Source: Nioella ostreopsis
Lineage (GTDB): Bacteria; Pseudomonadota; Alphaproteobacteria; Rhodobacterales; Rhodobacteraceae
Direction of reading: 5' to 3'
Length of the DNA: 64,000 nucleotides
NCBI RefSeq assembly: GCF_004000255.1
Contig: NZ_RCIQ01000012.1
Coordinates: 1-64,000, forward strand
The notes beneath the pieces were generated by a model. That model did no database searches. It saw nothing but the letters and a program-made list of their open reading frames with translations, and was not told where the DNA came from. This document shows positions 61,567 to 64,000 of this stretch, in pieces (the stretch's first letter is position 1; every line of letters begins with the position of its first letter). Both the position numbers and the translations under genes were made by a program.

Positions 61567-62451
61567 ATGCCCCTGATCGGTTATGCCCGCGTATCGACCG
61601 AAGATCAGACCCCCCTGCCCCAGTCGCAGGCCCTGAAATCCGCGGGTTGCGCCGAGATCCATGAAGAACAGGCCTCGGGCGGCAATCGTGCGCGACCGGT
61701 GCTTGCGCGGGTGTTGGAACGCATCGGCAAAGGCGACACGCTGGTCGTCGTGCGGATCGACCGCCTCGCGCGATCCCTCTCGCATCTCCTGGAGGTGATC
61801 GAGCGGCTGGAGGCGAAGGGAGCCTTCTTCCGCTCGCTGACCGATCCGATCGATACGTCCTCGCCTCAGGGCAAGTTCACCCTGCAGGTCCTCGGCGCCG
61901 CGGCCGAGTTCGAGCGCGCCCTGATCCGCGAACGCACCAAGGCCGGCCTGGCCAGCGCACGGACCAAAGGCCGGGTTGGCGGCAATCCGGGCCTGCGCGC
62001 GCGGGATCCGGCGGCGCTGCGCAAGGTGAGGCTAGCCCGGCAGGACGGCTACATGGAACGGCTGAACGAGACAGCGCAGGACTGGGTTCCCCATGTCCGC
62101 CGCCTGCGCCCCGACTTGGCTTGGGAAGACGTAGTCCGAGTCGTCAACGGCCCCCTGCCCCGCGAGCGCCAGTGGACGCAAAGCCGTCTTCTGCGCGCGG
62201 TCAACGCCTATGTCCGCGACGGCTTTCTGCCCGAGACTGTGCTCGCCCGGGCTGGCCGCCGCGAGACCGACGACCGCCTGCCCGCCATCGTCGCCGCCAT
62301 CAAGGGCGCGGACCCCGACATCACGCTTCAGGCGATTTGCACCCGGCTGGAGGCGATGCGCGAGCGCACGCCCCGTGGGCGGACAAGCTGGCAACCCTCC
62401 TCGGTGAAGATGCTGCTGGAACGGGCTGAGAGACTGGGGCTGCTTGAGTAG
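61567..62451 (+). CDS. Serine recombinase (resolvase/invertase family)
   Basis: A 294-residue recombinase. The N-terminal catalytic domain starts MPLIGYARVSTEDQ (nucleophile S10), with the Arg-rich VRIDRLARSLSHLLEVIERL helix (about residues 60-80) and a GAAAEFERALIRERTKAGLASARTKGR stretch, here separated for reading. The C-terminal half, about 140 residues, is longer than in simple resolvases and includes helical DNA-binding parts. It may act in plasmid multimer resolution or site-specific switching. Confidence 0.88.
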   Translation: MPLIGYARVSTEDQTPLPQSQALKSAGCAEIHEEQASGGNRARPVLARVLERIGKGDTLVVVRIDRLARSLSHLLEVIERLEAKGAFFRSLTDPIDTSSPQGKFTLQVLGAAAEFERALIRERTKAGLASARTKGRVGGNPGLRARDPAALRKVRLARQDGYMERLNETAQDWVPHVRRLRPDLAWEDVVRVVNGPLPRERQWTQSRLLRAVNAYVRDGFLPETVLARAGRRETDDRLPAIVAAIKGADPDITLQAICTRLEAMRERTPRGRTSWQPSSVKMLLERAERLGLLE

Positions 62452-62529
62452 TCGAGCTACCTTGCAAATCCTCCACGACATGGAAGGATTACAAGGTTGT
62501 GGTCAGTTCCACGCTCAGTAGCTGTCCGG

Positions 62530-62925
62530 TCATGTAAAGGGGTTGACGATGCAAAGCTGGCCTTCGACTAGCAGGCCATCTTGCATGTCCTCGCTCCACA
62601 GCGTGGTACACCCCGCAACCAAAGCGCTGGCCACGATCATCGCGTCGTAGATCGAGAAGCCGTAGCGTTCAGCCAAAGCGCGGCCGACGTCATGGGTCTG
62701 AAGGGTCAGGTCTTCGACGGGACACAAGGCGCGCATGCCTTCGAGAAAGGTCGCTGCTTCCTCCCAACTGAGGCCAGCTTTGCGGCGGCAGTTCACCAGT
62801 GACTCGTTTAGAACCTGAACGCTGATCCGGGGCCCCTGCCCCAGGATGACCTCGGCGCGATCGGCCTTCGGGCCGTCGTCGAGCAGGTAAAGAACGACAT
62901 TCGTGTCCGCGAACTCAGCGCTCAT
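62530..62925 (-). CDS. PIN-domain toxin (VapC-like)
   Basis: A 131-residue PIN nuclease with the acidic residues D7 (FADTNV), E41 (VLNESL), D94 (SIYDAM) and a final D in LWSEDMQDG, which bind metal in VapC-type ribonucleases. It overlaps the antitoxin gene by 11 bases, the usual TA arrangement. The products should form a stable complex that represses the operon. Confidence 0.88.
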   Translation of the reverse strand: MSAEFADTNVVLYLLDDGPKADRAEVILGQGPRISVQVLNESLVNCRRKAGLSWEEAATFLEGMRALCPVEDLTLQTHDVGRALAERYGFSIYDAMIVASALVAGCTTLWSEDMQDGLLVEGQLCIVNPFT

Positions 62926-63142
62926 GCGCGTCGTCGCGGCTCAGACGTTCTGCTGCGGACAACTTGCCCCGGAAGCGGCGCAGGCCGGTCAGCACCTCAT
63001 CCGCACGAGCAAGGCGACGGACTCTGACCCGACCGTCGTCCTTGACCAGGTCGATCTGATCACCCTCCTTGAGACCAAGCTCTCGGACGAGCTCCGCGGG
63101 CAAACGGACGGCCAGCGAGTTACCCCATTTTGCGACCTGCAT
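62915..63142 (-). CDS. AbrB/MazE-type antitoxin
   Basis: A 75-residue protein with a SpoVT/AbrB DNA-binding fold: MQVAKWGNSLAVRLP, then LGLKEGDQIDLV, then an acidic tail (KLSAAERLSRDDAHER) that would neutralise the PIN toxin. It is the first gene of the pair. An operator palindrome lies 16 bases upstream. Confidence 0.88.
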   Translation of the reverse strand: MQVAKWGNSLAVRLPAELVRELGLKEGDQIDLVKDDGRVRVRRLARADEVLTGLRRFRGKLSAAERLSRDDAHER

Positions 63143-63157
63143 CTTGAACTCCCATGT

Positions 63158-63183
63158 GGATATACGTCTTGTAATGTATATCC
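63158..63183. promoter_or_regulatory. Operator of the PIN/AbrB operon
   Basis: A perfect inverted repeat GGATATAC (63158-63165) and GTATATCC (63176-63183) with ten bases between lies 16 bases before the antitoxin start. Such sites are bound by AbrB-type antitoxins and their toxin complexes. Confidence 0.7.
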
Positions 63184-63351
63184 GAAAGGTTCCTAAGACA
63201 AGCCTGCCCCCGAACCCGAGCTACTCTTGTGTATGACGCACCGAATGACACCAAATCTAGAAAGAGCTTGCACGAATCTGATAGCTCGGGCAATAGTCTC
63301 GATAAATAACGAGCGATCACATAAAAAACGCGCCCACGAATCGAGGCAGAG

Positions 63352-64000
63352 ATGAGCGAAGCTGAGCAGGACCTGGACATTGCCATCGGGCACTACGCAG
63401 AGCTTCTTGCGTCCAATCTTCATGCGCAACGTGCTGCCCACTTCCCTCCCGACGCCAAAAAAGTCATGCGCAGCCTGACCAGCGGCGAGGCGGCCGAGTT
63501 GCTTGGCGTCGATCATACCTACCTTCGCAAGCTTCATCGAGAAGGAAAGATCGCTGACGTCGAAACCACTGCGGGCAGCCACCGGCGATATACCCTCGAT
63601 GATATCTGGGAGATTCGTCACGCCCTTGAGGCAAACGCGAAGAAGCCTGGAACCTACGTTCCGGGGCGTCGGGCCGGTGACGAGCTTCAGATTGTCTCTG
63701 TTGTGAATTTCAAAGGCGGCAGCGGGAAAACGACAACATCCGCTCACCTTGCACAGCGCTTGGCTCTCAAGGGATATCGTGTCCTTGCGATCGATCTGGA
63801 TCCCCAGGCATCCCTTTCCGCGCTTCATGGCATCCAGCCTGAGCTGGACCTGATGGAGGGTGGCACGCTGTACGATGCGGTTCGCTACGATGAACCGGTC
63901 CCGATCTCGGACGTGATCCGCAAGACCTACATCCGTGGTCTTGACCTGATTCCCGGGAACCTCGAGCTCATGGAATTCGAACATGAGACGCCGGCAGCCA
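63352..64000 (+). CDS. repA: RepA/ParA plasmid-partition ATPase, partial
   Basis: The first 216 residues of a ParA-type protein; the gene runs past the window. An N-terminal MerR-like helix-turn-helix (SLTSGEAAELLGVDHTYLRKL, residues 41-61) precedes the deviant Walker A KGGSGKTTT (K121-T129) and the AIDLDPQASLS block. This domain order is that of RepA of the RepABC system, with repB and repC expected downstream. Confidence 0.9.
   Translation, partial: MSEAEQDLDIAIGHYAELLASNLHAQRAAHFPPDAKKVMRSLTSGEAAELLGVDHTYLRKLHREGKIADVETTAGSHRRYTLDDIWEIRHALEANAKKPGTYVPGRRAGDELQIVSVVNFKGGSGKTTTSAHLAQRLALKGYRVLAIDLDPQASLSALHGIQPELDLMEGGTLYDAVRYDEPVPISDVIRKTYIRGLDLIPGNLELMEFEHETPAA

Noticed and set aside
63190-63351. 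A parS-like or iteron element before repA
   Set aside because: I looked for GTTNNNNGCNNNNAAC-like palindromes and direct repeats and found only a CTCG/CGAG pair near 63299, too short to support.

Overview
The window looks like part of a RepABC-type plasmid or chromid of a high-GC alphaproteobacterium, most likely a Rhodobacterales (Paracoccus/roseobacter-like) species. The evidence is the repA-type ATPase with an N-terminal helix-turn-helix that runs off the right end, the dense ATGA/GTGA-overlapping operons, the plasmid accessory genes (PIN/AbrB toxin-antitoxin pair, serine recombinase, Fic protein, HTH proteins) and the protein families seen. No rRNA, tRNA or CRISPR array was seen.

Layout. 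1-937 is mostly decayed sequence with a HipA-like C-terminal remnant. 938-8503 is a nitric-oxide/anoxia block: nine closely packed minus-strand genes (two hemerythrin-type RIC proteins, a DUF2478 protein, a 5-formyl-THF cyclo-ligase-like protein, the O2-independent ubiquinone genes ubiT, ubiU and ubiV, and two NnrS proteins), diverging from an NsrR-like Rrf2 regulator. 8514-9950 is a mer-like uptake module (merR, merT, merP, GDCCVxC protein) with no merA. 9923-15392 holds a membrane protein, a TetR regulator and an RND efflux pair. 15667-20053 is accessory DNA (Fic protein, a secreted protein, an HTH protein, a membrane protein).

20148-56489 is a large copper/periplasmic redox island. On the minus strand a long chain of mostly overlapping genes carries APC permease, a UbiB-ATC hydrolase fusion, a saccharopine-dehydrogenase-like oxidoreductase, cytochrome c, a methyltransferase, DUF2933, a P-type copper ATPase, PRPP synthase, an AMP/thymidine-phosphorylase-like enzyme, a beta-CASP nuclease, DUF5676, an ECF sigma factor with a Cys-rich tail, Lgt, TVP38, DUF302, a 31-residue peptide and a Met-rich EF-hand protein. 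Then come divergent copZ and copA-cueR, a two-component system fused in an operon to ccmF, ccmG, ccmH and ccmI, a DsbD-type reductase, and a plus-strand operon with two L,D-transpeptidases, four c-type cytochromes, a multicopper oxidase and a DsbA-like protein.

Two regulatory signatures tie the island together. Five CueR/MerR-type promoters have a TTGACCTTCC start and a 19-bp spacer. A 17-bp element (GWTACATANCGWKACAA) occurs three times, once upstream of the response-regulator gene itself. I infer a copper-responsive regulon that combines export, periplasmic Cu(I) oxidation, cytochrome c supply and maturation, disulfide control and cell-wall cross-linking.

56510-59064 is an epimerase-SPW-VKOR-SPW gene broken by a frameshift and a stop. 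59083-64000 is plasmid backbone and accessory DNA: a nucleotidyltransferase-fold protein, an HTH protein with a palindromic operator, a serine recombinase, a PIN/AbrB pair with its operator, and the start of repA. All functions are inferred by reading the sequence; no database search was run.
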